Origin: an uncultured Paracoccaceae bacterium
GTDB lineage: Bacteria; Pseudomonadota; Alphaproteobacteria; Rhodobacterales; Rhodobacteraceae
Assembly (NCBI GenBank): GCA_937927675.1
Contig: CALBSG010000082.1
Location: 1 to 53,517 of the forward strand
Length of the DNA stretch: 53,517 nucleotides
Reading direction: 5' to 3'
Shown here: positions 25,053 to 33,366 of the stretch, in pieces
How positions within the stretch are numbered: position 1 is the stretch's first letter
Layout: the number at the start of each line of letters is the position of its first letter
The notes under the pieces: model-generated
What the model was told of the DNA's origin: nothing
Seen by the model: only the letters and a program-made list of their open reading frames with translations
The model's database searches: none
Translations under genes and position numbers: made by a program

Positions 25053-26843
25053 ATGGCCGCCCGCAACAGGAAACCCGGAAAAAAGGCGACAGAGGCCCTT
25101 GGCGGGATCAGGGGTCTTGTCACGTTTTTGATGTCGATCTCCGGCATCATCAATCTCTTGGCGCTGACTGGCTCGTTCTACATGTTGCAAATCTATGACC
25201 GGGCCTTGGTCAGTGGCAGCGTGCCGACGCTTGTTGCGATTTCGGTTCTGGCGATCGGGCTTTATGCCTTTCAGGGCATGTTCGACATCATCCGCTCGCA
25301 GGTTTTGGTGCGGATGGGCGCGCGGCTGGACCGGCGGCTTGCGCCTTTGGCGCATCAGGTGGTGATCGATATGCCCCGCTTGGGCTATTCGCCCGCCGAA
25401 GCGCTGGAGCGCGGGCGTGATGTTGACACCTTGCGTGGCTTTTTCGGCTCGCAGGGGCCGATGGCGATCTTTGATCTGCCGTGGATGCCGTTATTTTTGA
25501 TCTTTGTTTATATGCTGCATCCGGCCCTGGGCGCGCTGACCATCGCGGGGTCTTTTGTGCTGGCCTGTCTTGCCATCGCGACCGAGGTGTTGACCCGCAG
25601 ATGGAGCCAAGCCACCGCCGTCGCGACAGTAGAGCGCAACGCGATTGCCGATTCCAATGCTCGCAATGCCGAGGTGCTGAAGGCGATGGGCTTTGCCTCG
25701 CGTGCTGTGGCGCGGTTTGCCGGGGCGAATGAACGCCATCTTGATCTGCAAACCCGCACCAGCGACATTTCTGGCACCTTTGGCGCGATTTCGCGGGTGC
25801 TGCGGATGCTGCTGCAATCGGCGATCCTGGGTCTTGCCGCCTATCTGACCATTCTGGGCGAGCTTTCGGCAGGGGCCATCATTGCCGCCACGATTTCTGC
25901 GTCGCGCGCCATGGCACCGATCGACCTTGCCATCGGCAATTGGAAGAACATCGTCGCGGCCCGCAATGCCTGGCGCCGGATGCGTGACACCGTTGAGGTG
26001 CTGGACAGTCAGGATGCGCCGATGGTGCTGCCTGCGCCGAAGGCGACCGTGAAGGTCGAAGGCGTGACTGTTGCGGCGCCCGCGACGGGGCGGGTGTTGC
26101 TCAGTGATGTCAGTTTCACCCTGCAGGCGGGCGACGCGCTGGGCATCATCGGGCCAAGCGGGGGCGGCAAATCCACCCTTGCGCGTGCGCTGACCGGGAT
26201 TTGGCCGGTGCTGCGCGGTGCCGTGCGGCTGGATGATGCCGATCTGATACAATGGGGCGATGACGAGCGGGGCCAGCACATCGGCTATCTGCCGCAGGAC
26301 GTGGCCCTTTTGGATGCCACGGTCGAGGAGAATATCTCGCGGCTCGATCCATCGCCCAATCCGGTCGAGATTGTCGGTGCCGCCCGGGCGGCGGATGTGC
26401 ATGAGCTGATCGTGCGGCTGCCGGATGGGTACCGCACCGCGCTTGGTCCGATGGGGACGGCGATTTCGGGCGGCCAGCGGCAGCGGCTTGGGCTGGCGCG
26501 GGCGCTTTATGGCAACCCGTTCCTTGTGGTTCTTGATGAGCCGAACGCCAACCTTGACCCCGAGGGCGAAGCGGCCCTGACAGTAGCAATCGAAGCGGTC
26601 AAGCGGCGTGGTGGCATTGCGGTGGTGATTGCGCACCGCCCGTCTGCCTTGCAGGCCTGCGACCTGATTGCCGTCATTCAAAAGGGCAAACTCAGCGCCT
26701 TTGGTCCGAAGGATCAGGTTCTGAACGCCCGCCCCGGCCCCGTCCCGGCCGAGGAAAACCCCGCCCCAGCGGCTCGGTCCACCCCGATCGGGGGCAGACC
26801 GGTTCCGGTTGCCGTCAGCCCAGAAAGGGGGACCATGCCATGA
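25053..26843 (+). CDS. Type I secretion ABC transporter, permease/ATPase (PrtD/HlyB family)
   Basis: Inner-membrane exporter of a T1SS. The 596-residue protein has a membrane domain (about 25-300, helices including LVTFLMSISGIINLLALTGS and MAIFDLPWMPLFLIFVYML). Its ATPase domain has Walker A GPSGGGKST (K373), signature SGGQRQRLGLARAL and Walker B VVLDEPNANLDPEG. There is no N-terminal C39-like domain, so it is the PrtD/AprD subtype usually serving RTX proteases and similar substrates. It overlaps the RTX gene at 26840 by 4 bp. Together with the HlyD homologue at 28968 it is the likely exporter of the peroxidase. No TolC-type outer-membrane partner gene is in the window. Confidence 0.94.
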   Translation: MAARNRKPGKKATEALGGIRGLVTFLMSISGIINLLALTGSFYMLQIYDRALVSGSVPTLVAISVLAIGLYAFQGMFDIIRSQVLVRMGARLDRRLAPLAHQVVIDMPRLGYSPAEALERGRDVDTLRGFFGSQGPMAIFDLPWMPLFLIFVYMLHPALGALTIAGSFVLACLAIATEVLTRRWSQATAVATVERNAIADSNARNAEVLKAMGFASRAVARFAGANERHLDLQTRTSDISGTFGAISRVLRMLLQSAILGLAAYLTILGELSAGAIIAATISASRAMAPIDLAIGNWKNIVAARNAWRRMRDTVEVLDSQDAPMVLPAPKATVKVEGVTVAAPATGRVLLSDVSFTLQAGDALGIIGPSGGGKSTLARALTGIWPVLRGAVRLDDADLIQWGDDERGQHIGYLPQDVALLDATVEENISRLDPSPNPVEIVGAARAADVHELIVRLPDGYRTALGPMGTAISGGQRQRLGLARALYGNPFLVVLDEPNANLDPEGEAALTVAIEAVKRRGGIAVVIAHRPSALQACDLIAVIQKGKLSAFGPKDQVLNARPGPVPAEENPAPAARSTPIGGRPVPVAVSPERGTMP

Positions 26844-28939
26844 TCGAGGTCAAGGGAACGCGCACCGTCGCAGCGGCTCAGGTTGATCCCGCAGACCCGC
26901 TTGGCCTGCGCTGCGAGCCGCTGCCTGCGGGCCGCGCGCTGGCGGTTTGGATGGGGGGGCTGATTGGTCTTGCCCTTTACCTGAAATCCTTTCTGTGGCC
27001 GGGCGAGGCAGAAGCAAAGCCAGAACCAGAGCCACACCGGGCGCCCGACACGGGCGACGACAATCAAGGAATACCAACACCACACGCCATGCAGGCCCGG
27101 CCGGGTACGGCAGAGCCAGAGCCGTCGGCCGCACATTCCGCATCTGAGGCGTCAGAAGCCCACCGGCCGTCGATGCTGTCGCGGCCCGAGGCGGTCAGCC
27201 GTTTTGACAGTAGGTTCGCGGCATCGCTGCCGGCGCTGAAACTGCCAACCCCGTTCTTGTCGGCCAACGATGTTCTGCCGCCCTTCCGGCCCTTGCGGGA
27301 TCCGGTGCCCGAGACGGTGGTGCCGCGCAGTGGCGGTGGTGTGGGCTCGGCAGGGGCGGGCGCGCCACCCACGGGGGGGCGCCCGCCGCCGCCCTTGCCG
27401 GGCGATCGGGACGGTACAGCGGACCCGCGCAATCGCGCCCCGCGCAACTCTGGCCCGGTCAATCTGGGTGAGGTGGGCAGTGGTGCAACCTTGGCCATCG
27501 CGCTGTCGCATCTCTTGGCCAAGACTGCCGATGCCGACGGCGACGTGCTGACCGTCTCGATGGGGGGCGCGTCGCAGGGGCAGATCGGGTCGGTCAGCGG
27601 CGGGTGGCGCTATCTGGCCGACACCGAGGCGTTGGGCGAGGTGACCTTGCGGTTTCGGGTCAGCGACGGAACGGCGCTGGTGGAGCAGACCGCAACGCTG
27701 ACAGTGGTGGAAAATCTGTTTTCCGGCAGCGAACTGGCTGATCTGCTGGTCGGGACGCAAGGCAGGGACCGGATTTTGGGCAAGGGCGGCGATGATAACC
27801 TTGCCGGTCTGGGCGGCCGTGATCGTATCGAGGGCGGTGACGGGGCCGACAACATCGCAGGCGGCGCGGGCAATGACAGTCTGGACGGCGGGGCAGGCGA
27901 CGATGTGATCGCGGGCGGGGCGGGCCATGACTGGATCGCCGGGGGTGCCGGCAACGATCGGCTGCATGGCGAAGCGGGTGATGACGTGATCGAGGGCGAG
28001 GCCGGTGATGATCTCGCGACGGGCGATGCGGGCAATGACACCCTGCGCGGCGGCACTGGCCGCGACACCTTGGCCGGCGGCGCGGACGATGACTGGATCG
28101 GCGCGGGAGATGGCAATGACAGCCTTCAGGGCGATGCGGGCCATGATGCGCTCTTTGCCGAGGCGGGCGCCGACCACCTGTCCGGTGGCAGCGGTAATGA
28201 CCAGTTGTTCGGCGGCACGGGGGGCGACAGCCTTGCGGGGGACGACGGTCAGGATCTGCTTGCGGGAGATGCGGGGGATGACCGCCTTGATGGGGGGGCG
28301 GGCGCGGATATCTTGATGGGTGGCGCTGGCGCTGACAGCGTGTCGGGGGGCGCAGGTGCCGATGTCGTCTTGGCCGATGATGACGCTGCGGCAGATCAGT
28401 TTGATGGCGGCGACGGCCTTGACCAGTTGACCTTTTCTGCCGCGACCGACGGGGTTGAGATCAACCTGATGACCCAGATGGCGACGGGGGACAGCACCGG
28501 CGAAGACAGCTTTGACGGTTTTGAGACCTTCGTTGGCAGCACCCATGACGATGTGTTTGTCGCCAGCGACGAGACGGCGACCCTGACCGGCAATGGCGGC
28601 GCTGATCTGTACCAGTTTCAGCCCGGTGACACGGTGGCACCGGTCATCTCGATCTTTCAGATCACCGATTTCGACAGCGACGATCTGATCTGGATCGCCA
28701 CCGCGCAGGGGGCAAGGCAAATCCGCAAGGCACAGGCGGCGCTGGAGGACAGCATCGACAACTTCTTTGAAGAGTTTTCCGAAGGCATCAACGCGGATGA
28801 ACCGCGCCTGCGCTATTCGCATGAATGGACAGACAGCTATCAGCGCACCTTGGTCGAGGTGGACTTCGATCACGACGATCATATCGACCTGACACTTCAG
28901 ATTGATGGCGAACATCTGCTCGCCCTCGACCGCGCCTGA
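26840..28939 (+). CDS. RTX calcium-binding protein with N-terminal transmembrane helix
   Basis: A 699-residue protein encoded between the T1SS ABC exporter and its adaptor. Residues 1-33 are cytoplasmic-like. A hydrophobic helix (about 34-52, LAVWMGGLIGLALYLKSFLW) is followed by an acidic, proline-rich stretch to ~200. A cadherin-like/tandem-95-type module (~205-290) starts NRAPRNSGPVNLGEV and contains ADADGDVLTVS. About 25 RTX nonapeptides (~291-520, such as GGAGNDSLDGGAGDDVIAGG) and a C-terminal region ending DHIDLTLQIDGEHLLALD follow. An N-terminal membrane anchor is atypical for a freely secreted RTX protein, so it may be a periplasm-facing or surface-retained component of the export machine. 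The start overlaps the exporter stop (ATGA), giving strong coupling. Confidence 0.88.
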   Translation: MIEVKGTRTVAAAQVDPADPLGLRCEPLPAGRALAVWMGGLIGLALYLKSFLWPGEAEAKPEPEPHRAPDTGDDNQGIPTPHAMQARPGTAEPEPSAAHSASEASEAHRPSMLSRPEAVSRFDSRFAASLPALKLPTPFLSANDVLPPFRPLRDPVPETVVPRSGGGVGSAGAGAPPTGGRPPPPLPGDRDGTADPRNRAPRNSGPVNLGEVGSGATLAIALSHLLAKTADADGDVLTVSMGGASQGQIGSVSGGWRYLADTEALGEVTLRFRVSDGTALVEQTATLTVVENLFSGSELADLLVGTQGRDRILGKGGDDNLAGLGGRDRIEGGDGADNIAGGAGNDSLDGGAGDDVIAGGAGHDWIAGGAGNDRLHGEAGDDVIEGEAGDDLATGDAGNDTLRGGTGRDTLAGGADDDWIGAGDGNDSLQGDAGHDALFAEAGADHLSGGSGNDQLFGGTGGDSLAGDDGQDLLAGDAGDDRLDGGAGADILMGGAGADSVSGGAGADVVLADDDAAADQFDGGDGLDQLTFSAATDGVEINLMTQMATGDSTGEDSFDGFETFVGSTHDDVFVASDETATLTGNGGADLYQFQPGDTVAPVISIFQITDFDSDDLIWIATAQGARQIRKAQAALEDSIDNFFEEFSEGINADEPRLRYSHEWTDSYQRTLVEVDFDHDDHIDLTLQIDGEHLLALDRA
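27745..28400 (+). repeat. RTX repeat array in the membrane-anchored RTX gene
   Basis: A run of GGxGxDxxx-type coding repeats with little interruption (for example GGDGADNIA, GGAGNDSLD, GGAGHDWIA, GGAGNDRLH, GDAGNDTLR). It is a denser array than any block in the peroxidase gene, implying a long calcium-binding beta-roll. Confidence 0.85.
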
Positions 28940-28967
28940 CGACCGTCCCGCTGCAAGGAGACATGCC

Positions 28968-30293
28968 ATGACCTCCCCGACCCCACAGCCCCGTGAAACC
29001 GCCCGGCGATTGGCCTTTGACCATCTGGGGGGGCGGGTCATGGCCGGGGCCGTGCTGGCCCTTGGCCTGTTGGGCGGGATCGGCGGCTGGGCCTTTACCG
29101 CCAAACTCAGTGGCGCGGTGATCGCCGTCGGGGTCGTCAAGGTCGATCAGAACCTGAAAGAGGTGCAACATCGCGACGGCGGCATCGTCGGGGAAATCCA
29201 TGTGCGCGAAGGCGATGTGGTCGAGGCGGGGCAGGTGCTGTTTCGGTTGGATGACGCCCAGTCGCGGGCCGAACTGTCGATTCTGACAACGCAGGTGGAC
29301 GAGGCCGAGGCCCGCCGCGCCCGGTTGATCGCCGAACGCGATGGCAGCACCGATATTCGCTTTCCGCAGCGGTTCATGGCCGAAAATGCCAACCACAGCG
29401 AGCTAATCGCGGCCGAGACGCGCCTGCATGCTAGCAACCTTGCGAACCGTGAAAACCAGCGTCAGCAATTGGAATTGGGCATCGCTCAGGTGGAAGACGA
29501 AATCGAAGGCCTGCAAGCCCAGCGGGCGGCGTTGCTGGAGGAAACCGATCTGGTCGAACAGACCCACACCCGCCTTGTCGCCCTGAATGAAAAGGGCCTC
29601 GCTGAAGCGCCCCGGATCGAGGAGGTCGCGCGCGAGCGCGTCAAACTGCGCGGGCGTATTGGCGAGATGGATGCCAACACCGCCCGTTCCCGTGCGCGGA
29701 TCGGGGAAATCCGGATGCGGATCATGGCCATCGACGATATCGCCCGCACCGAGGCGCAACGCGAACTGGCAGTGGTCGAGTCGCGGATTCAGGAAATGTC
29801 AGACCGCGTCGTGGCCGTACAGGACCGGCTGTCGCGCACCGATATTCGTGCCCCGATCGCGGGACGTATCAACGAAGTTTCGGTCTTTACCGTGGGCGGC
29901 ATCATCGCCCCCGCCGAGGTTTTGGCCACCATCGTTCCCGGCGCGGCGCTGTTACGGGTCGAGGTGCAATTGCCGCCTTCCGCGATTGATCAGGTCTATC
30001 TTGGCCAGACCGCCCGTGTGCGCTTTTCCTCTTTCAACCACCGCACGACGCCAGAGATTCTTGGCGAGATCACCTATGTCTCTCCGGCCACATCGCTGGC
30101 CGCGGCAGGGGCCGAACCCGCCTACATCGGTCATGTGACGATCGAACCGCAGGAAATCGCCCGGCTGAAAGAGCTTGAACTCTTGCCCGGCATGCCGGCC
30201 GAGGTCTACCTCTCCACCCAAGAGCAAATCGCCGCCGCCTATTTTGCCCGCCCCTTGATCGACCAATTCCAACGCGCCTTCCGCGAGGAGTAA
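28968..30293 (+). CDS. T1SS membrane-fusion (periplasmic adaptor) protein, HlyD family
   Basis: A 441-residue adaptor linking the ABC exporter to an outer-membrane channel. ATG 28968 has AAGGAG 7-8 nt upstream. One transmembrane helix at ~26-47 (MAGAVLALGLLGGIGGWAF) is followed by the first lipoyl half (VQHRDGGIVGEIHVREGDVV). A long coiled coil (~95-280, rich in E/R/A/L) comes next, then the second lipoyl half (RTDIRAPIAGRINEVSV) and a C-terminal beta domain (LLPGMPAEVYL). This is the usual architecture of PrtE/HlyD adaptors. It is the last gene of the exporter operon, 28 bp after the RTX gene. Confidence 0.94.
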   Translation: MTSPTPQPRETARRLAFDHLGGRVMAGAVLALGLLGGIGGWAFTAKLSGAVIAVGVVKVDQNLKEVQHRDGGIVGEIHVREGDVVEAGQVLFRLDDAQSRAELSILTTQVDEAEARRARLIAERDGSTDIRFPQRFMAENANHSELIAAETRLHASNLANRENQRQQLELGIAQVEDEIEGLQAQRAALLEETDLVEQTHTRLVALNEKGLAEAPRIEEVARERVKLRGRIGEMDANTARSRARIGEIRMRIMAIDDIARTEAQRELAVVESRIQEMSDRVVAVQDRLSRTDIRAPIAGRINEVSVFTVGGIIAPAEVLATIVPGAALLRVEVQLPPSAIDQVYLGQTARVRFSSFNHRTTPEILGEITYVSPATSLAAAGAEPAYIGHVTIEPQEIARLKELELLPGMPAEVYLSTQEQIAAAYFARPLIDQFQRAFREE

Positions 30294-30389
30294 CGGCGAA
30301 GGCCGCCGCAAACCGCGGCGTGAGTTGAGCGGGCAGGTGGAATTATCTGACGCTGCCGCCTCGTTGTGGATGACGACGCGGACCTTCTG

Positions 30390-31304
30390 TCAAAGCGGGA
30401 ACTGCCACCATCGCGGCGCATCAATATAGCTATTGTAGCGCATCTCGACGGCCCCTTTGCGTCTTGTCGCGTTCAGGCTGGCAGGATGCCCAAAATACCA
30501 CTTTAGGCCAATCCTGATTTGGTCATTCGATTTTCTGTCGGAATCTGAATAATTGGCATGATAATAACCCGCGGTTATTGACGCATCAGCGCCAGACAAC
30601 TCTTTCAGAAAGTACTCGCCACTTATTCCAATGATATTTTCACTCCAATCCGCGACATAATCAAAATTGTGCTTCGACACTTGATGCGCTGCGCTAACCC
30701 TCAATGCAGTGTTGTTGCTGACAAAATATTCAGCCCATACCTCGTAGGTTAGGTCCTTGCTTGTGATGGCTGTGTTCAACTCATTTGTGTTGCTGTCAGT
30801 GGACGTCACGCTTGCACCAATGGTGCTGAAGTCATTCGGATACACTTCACTAAACAGGCCGATGGATGTGAAGTCAGAGTGCCACGACTTCACCTCCCCA
30901 ACTTCGCTGAACGCACCAACCAGACCAACTGACGGATCTCGCCAGAACACGGCTGCGCTCAGTGCGCTTTGTTCGCCAGCATCCCATGGCGCATAGATGC
31001 TGTTGCCGAGCGTATAATCGGCAAGACGACCATTTACTTGGACGTTCAGGTTGTTGCCCAGCGGGAAGTGCAGGGCGCCGTTGACGGTGTGGCCTTGCCA
31101 TGCCCCATCGTCATTCAGGCCTCTGTAATTGCCGGCCACGCCGCCAATCGTGACATAGCCGTTCGGGGAGGACAGCGTTGTCTGGGCGAAGGCTGCATTG
31201 CCACAAAAGAAAATGATCCCGATGGCACAGGTTGTGTAGCCCCTGACAGAACCCCGTTCCCGCTGCGGCGCTCTGGATGTCGTGATCCGAGATGCGAAAA
31301 TCAT
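30390..31304 (-). CDS. Outer-membrane beta-barrel protein, unknown function
   Basis: A ~304-residue exported protein. The start is taken as ATG 31304, preceded by AGAGAGAA; a GTG five codons upstream is possible. A long n-region and a hydrophobic core (TTCAIGIIFFCGNAAFA) form a signal peptide cut after AFA. The mature part has alternating amphipathic strands with glycine/aromatic patterns (GYVTIGGVAGNY, LNVQVNGRLADYTLG, LTYEVWAEYFVS, IGISGEYFLKE, DQIRIGLKWYFG) typical of small barrels. The C-terminus extends ~25 residues past the strand-like IGLKWYFG. Base composition is lower in G+C than its neighbours, suggesting separate acquisition. It converges with the exporter operon; nothing shows it to be the missing TolC partner, as it lacks the coiled-coil halves of TolC. 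Confidence 0.7.
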   Translation of the reverse strand: MIFASRITTSRAPQRERGSVRGYTTCAIGIIFFCGNAAFAQTTLSSPNGYVTIGGVAGNYRGLNDDGAWQGHTVNGALHFPLGNNLNVQVNGRLADYTLGNSIYAPWDAGEQSALSAAVFWRDPSVGLVGAFSEVGEVKSWHSDFTSIGLFSEVYPNDFSTIGASVTSTDSNTNELNTAITSKDLTYEVWAEYFVSNNTALRVSAAHQVSKHNFDYVADWSENIIGISGEYFLKELSGADASITAGYYHANYSDSDRKSNDQIRIGLKWYFGHPASLNATRRKGAVEMRYNSYIDAPRWWQFPL

Positions 31305-31738
31305 CTTGTTCTCTCTCACTGCCGCCGAAATCAGGACGCCAATTTCAGGGTCCTTCGGGCAAATTTGTGACCAATACTATTCCATAACAGGGGGCGATCT
31401 CGGCATGCGGTCCGTCAAGGTATCCGTGGGGTGGTTTTGGTGTCGTTCGATAGTTTTTCGCCTTGAATGACCGCCAAAATAGGTTCGGTTTTGCAGGTCG
31501 GTCGGATCCGCGACTGCCGCGTTGCCAAAGCCTAGCCGCGGTCACCGTCGTCAAGTCTGGCGTCAGTCTGCTTGCTGTGTCCATCACCGCAAGCGAGACG
31601 CAAAGCTGCCGACGGCGCCTGTATTGTCCGGTCTCGCAGCCGCAAGACCCTTATGCTGCCGCCCAATATTCTACGAAATGTTGCCTGTTGTCACAGTCCA
31701 TGACGCAAACATGCCGGGCCGTCTGCGGGGGGGCACGT
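31305..31738. other. 434-bp gene-free stretch
   Basis: No credible gene or RNA was seen. Short frames on both strands lack ribosome sites and family features. It holds the promoter region of the barrel gene on its left side and the 3' flank of the winged-helix regulator on its right. Confidence 0.5.
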
Positions 31739-33256
31739 TCAGAACCCGTGGCGCATCAGGGCAGCGTCGAGCTTGCTGCGGCTCTCTCCGGGGAGAAAAC
31801 GAAGCGAGTTGAAGAACTGCGCGCGGCTGGCATCCGGGCGCTTGTCGCGCGTGGTGGCGGACCAGCTTGTGGCGCGGTCGGTGTGACCGGCGATCTCGTT
31901 CATCGCCGTGGCGATCATCGAAATGACGAAATGCGCGCCGGGGGTGCGGGCGGCACGATCGGCCAAGCTGGCCGCCGCATCCAAATCGCCCCGCTGCAGA
32001 CTGCCAAAGGACCTTACGCCAATCATGCCATAGGTCAGCGGGTCGATCGGGCTTAGTCGCAGCGCACTGCCGCTGGACGCCATGGCGGGCTCGGTGTTGC
32101 CGGTCAAGACATTGATCAAACCCAGCGCGTAATGCGCCTGCGCGTAATTCGGATTCAGCTCGATCGCCTTGCCGATCCAAAAAGTGCTTTCGTCGAAAGC
32201 ATCTTCCAGCCAGTGCGACCGGCCGAGTGTCAGCGCGGCAAAAGGATCGTGCGGGTCGAGCGCCATCGCCGTTTCCGCATGCGCGCGTGCAGCGCAGATC
32301 GCTTCCGCTGGTGGTCCGTAATGAAGGAAGGCATCCTGAAAACTGGTGAAAGACAGGCCCGCGCGGGCGCGTGCAAAGCGCGGATCTAGGCGCAACGCCT
32401 GCTGGAAATGTTCGGTCGCGGCAATGTTGTCGGGCTGGGTGAAGCGATACATCCGCTCGATCCCGAGGTGATAGTGCCCCCAAGCGTCCAGCGCCTCGGT
32501 GCCCAAGCCAAGTGCCGACAGCGCCTCATGCGCGGGGATGTCGGATTCAATCTCGGCAGCGATCCGGCTGGCAATTGCATTTCTGCTGCTTGCAATGGCG
32601 TCTTGCGCAATCTCGCGCCGGTCGCTCCAGATGACCCGGCCAGTCGATGTGTCCTCTAGCAGCAGCGACAGCACCCGAACCGGCCCGTGTTCCTCTGCCA
32701 TCCCTGAAAAGACATAGCGTGCATCCAGCGTCGTGGCGACGCTGGCCGATGACACCTGTGCGTCACGAAACCGGAAGGTTGAGCCGCGGGCGATGACGAC
32801 CAGCCAATGCAGGCGCGAAAGGGCCTGTATCAAGTCGTGGATGAAGGCATCGGCAAACTGGCGCAGGGCGGGCGCCCCTGCCAAAACAGTCAACGGCAAG
32901 ACCGCGATCGCGGGGGCATTGCCGAGGCGTGGCACAACGGGCGCCCCGTCGATCCGCACCGGAGCAACGAAACGAAAACCGCGTCCATGCGCCGTTTTCA
33001 GGCTTTCCTGCCGCCGCCCGTCATCGCCCAGCAGCTTGCGCAAGGAACTGATCCGGCTATCAATCGCCGCGTCCGAAATCGCCCGCCCGCCCCAGACCCG
33101 CGCGACGATCTCGTCCCGGCTGATCAGCCGGTCGGCATTGGCGACGAACAGATGCAGCAGATCCCAGACTTGACGTTCGATCGGCATGGACACGCCGTTC
33201 CGGCACAGGTCGCCGCGATCAGGGTCGAGTGCGTAGGATCCGAAACGATAGATCAT
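31739..33256 (-). CDS. CadC-like winged-helix / TPR transcriptional regulator
   Basis: A 505-residue protein. The N-terminal OmpR-type winged-helix domain (about 1-100) reads YRFGSYALDPDRGDLCRNGV, then ERQVWDLLHLFVANADRLIS, SRISSLRKLLGDDGR and GRGFRFVAPV. The middle part (~120-260) resembles the TolB-like segment found in adenylate-cyclase/TPR regulators (FADAFIHDLIQALSRL). The C-terminal half has TPR-like helices (ALGLGTEALDAWGHYHLGIE, AEICAARAHAETAMALDPHD, ELNPNYAQAHYALGLINVLT). No transmembrane segment is evident, so unlike CadC it looks cytoplasmic. It is divergent from the cysteine-synthase-like gene 110 bp away, with phased direct repeats between them, and probably regulates that operon and itself. 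Confidence 0.87.
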   Translation of the reverse strand: MIYRFGSYALDPDRGDLCRNGVSMPIERQVWDLLHLFVANADRLISRDEIVARVWGGRAISDAAIDSRISSLRKLLGDDGRRQESLKTAHGRGFRFVAPVRIDGAPVVPRLGNAPAIAVLPLTVLAGAPALRQFADAFIHDLIQALSRLHWLVVIARGSTFRFRDAQVSSASVATTLDARYVFSGMAEEHGPVRVLSLLLEDTSTGRVIWSDRREIAQDAIASSRNAIASRIAAEIESDIPAHEALSALGLGTEALDAWGHYHLGIERMYRFTQPDNIAATEHFQQALRLDPRFARARAGLSFTSFQDAFLHYGPPAEAICAARAHAETAMALDPHDPFAALTLGRSHWLEDAFDESTFWIGKAIELNPNYAQAHYALGLINVLTGNTEPAMASSGSALRLSPIDPLTYGMIGVRSFGSLQRGDLDAAASLADRAARTPGAHFVISMIATAMNEIAGHTDRATSWSATTRDKRPDASRAQFFNSLRFLPGESRSKLDAALMRHGF

Positions 33257-33283
33257 AAGCCGATCATAGCAGATTCCGACACA

Positions 33284-33313
33284 TTTGAAGGAATTCTGAA
33301 GGTGTTCTGCAAG
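33284..33313. promoter_or_regulatory. Three phased direct repeats in the divergent promoter
   Basis: TTTGAAG (33284), TTCTGAAG (33294) and TTCTGCAAG (33305) begin 10 and 11 bp apart, about one helical turn. OmpR-type winged-helix proteins typically bind such direct repeats. The site lies between the CadC-like regulator (start 33256) and the operon at 33367, making it a good candidate operator. Confidence 0.45.
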
Positions 33314-33366
33314 TATAACAGCCGGGATGGGCGCATCGTGAGGCTGAGCTGCTATGGGAGGGGACC

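Noticed and set aside
30304..30322. GC hairpin after the HlyD-type gene as a terminator
   Set aside because: Only about 6 bp of stem and no T-tract, so termination is not supported.
30390..31304. Candidate TolC-type outer-membrane channel for the T1SS
   Set aside because: It is exported and barrel-like, but lacks the long repeated coiled-coil halves and the length (~450 residues) of TolC proteins, and it is on the opposite strand.
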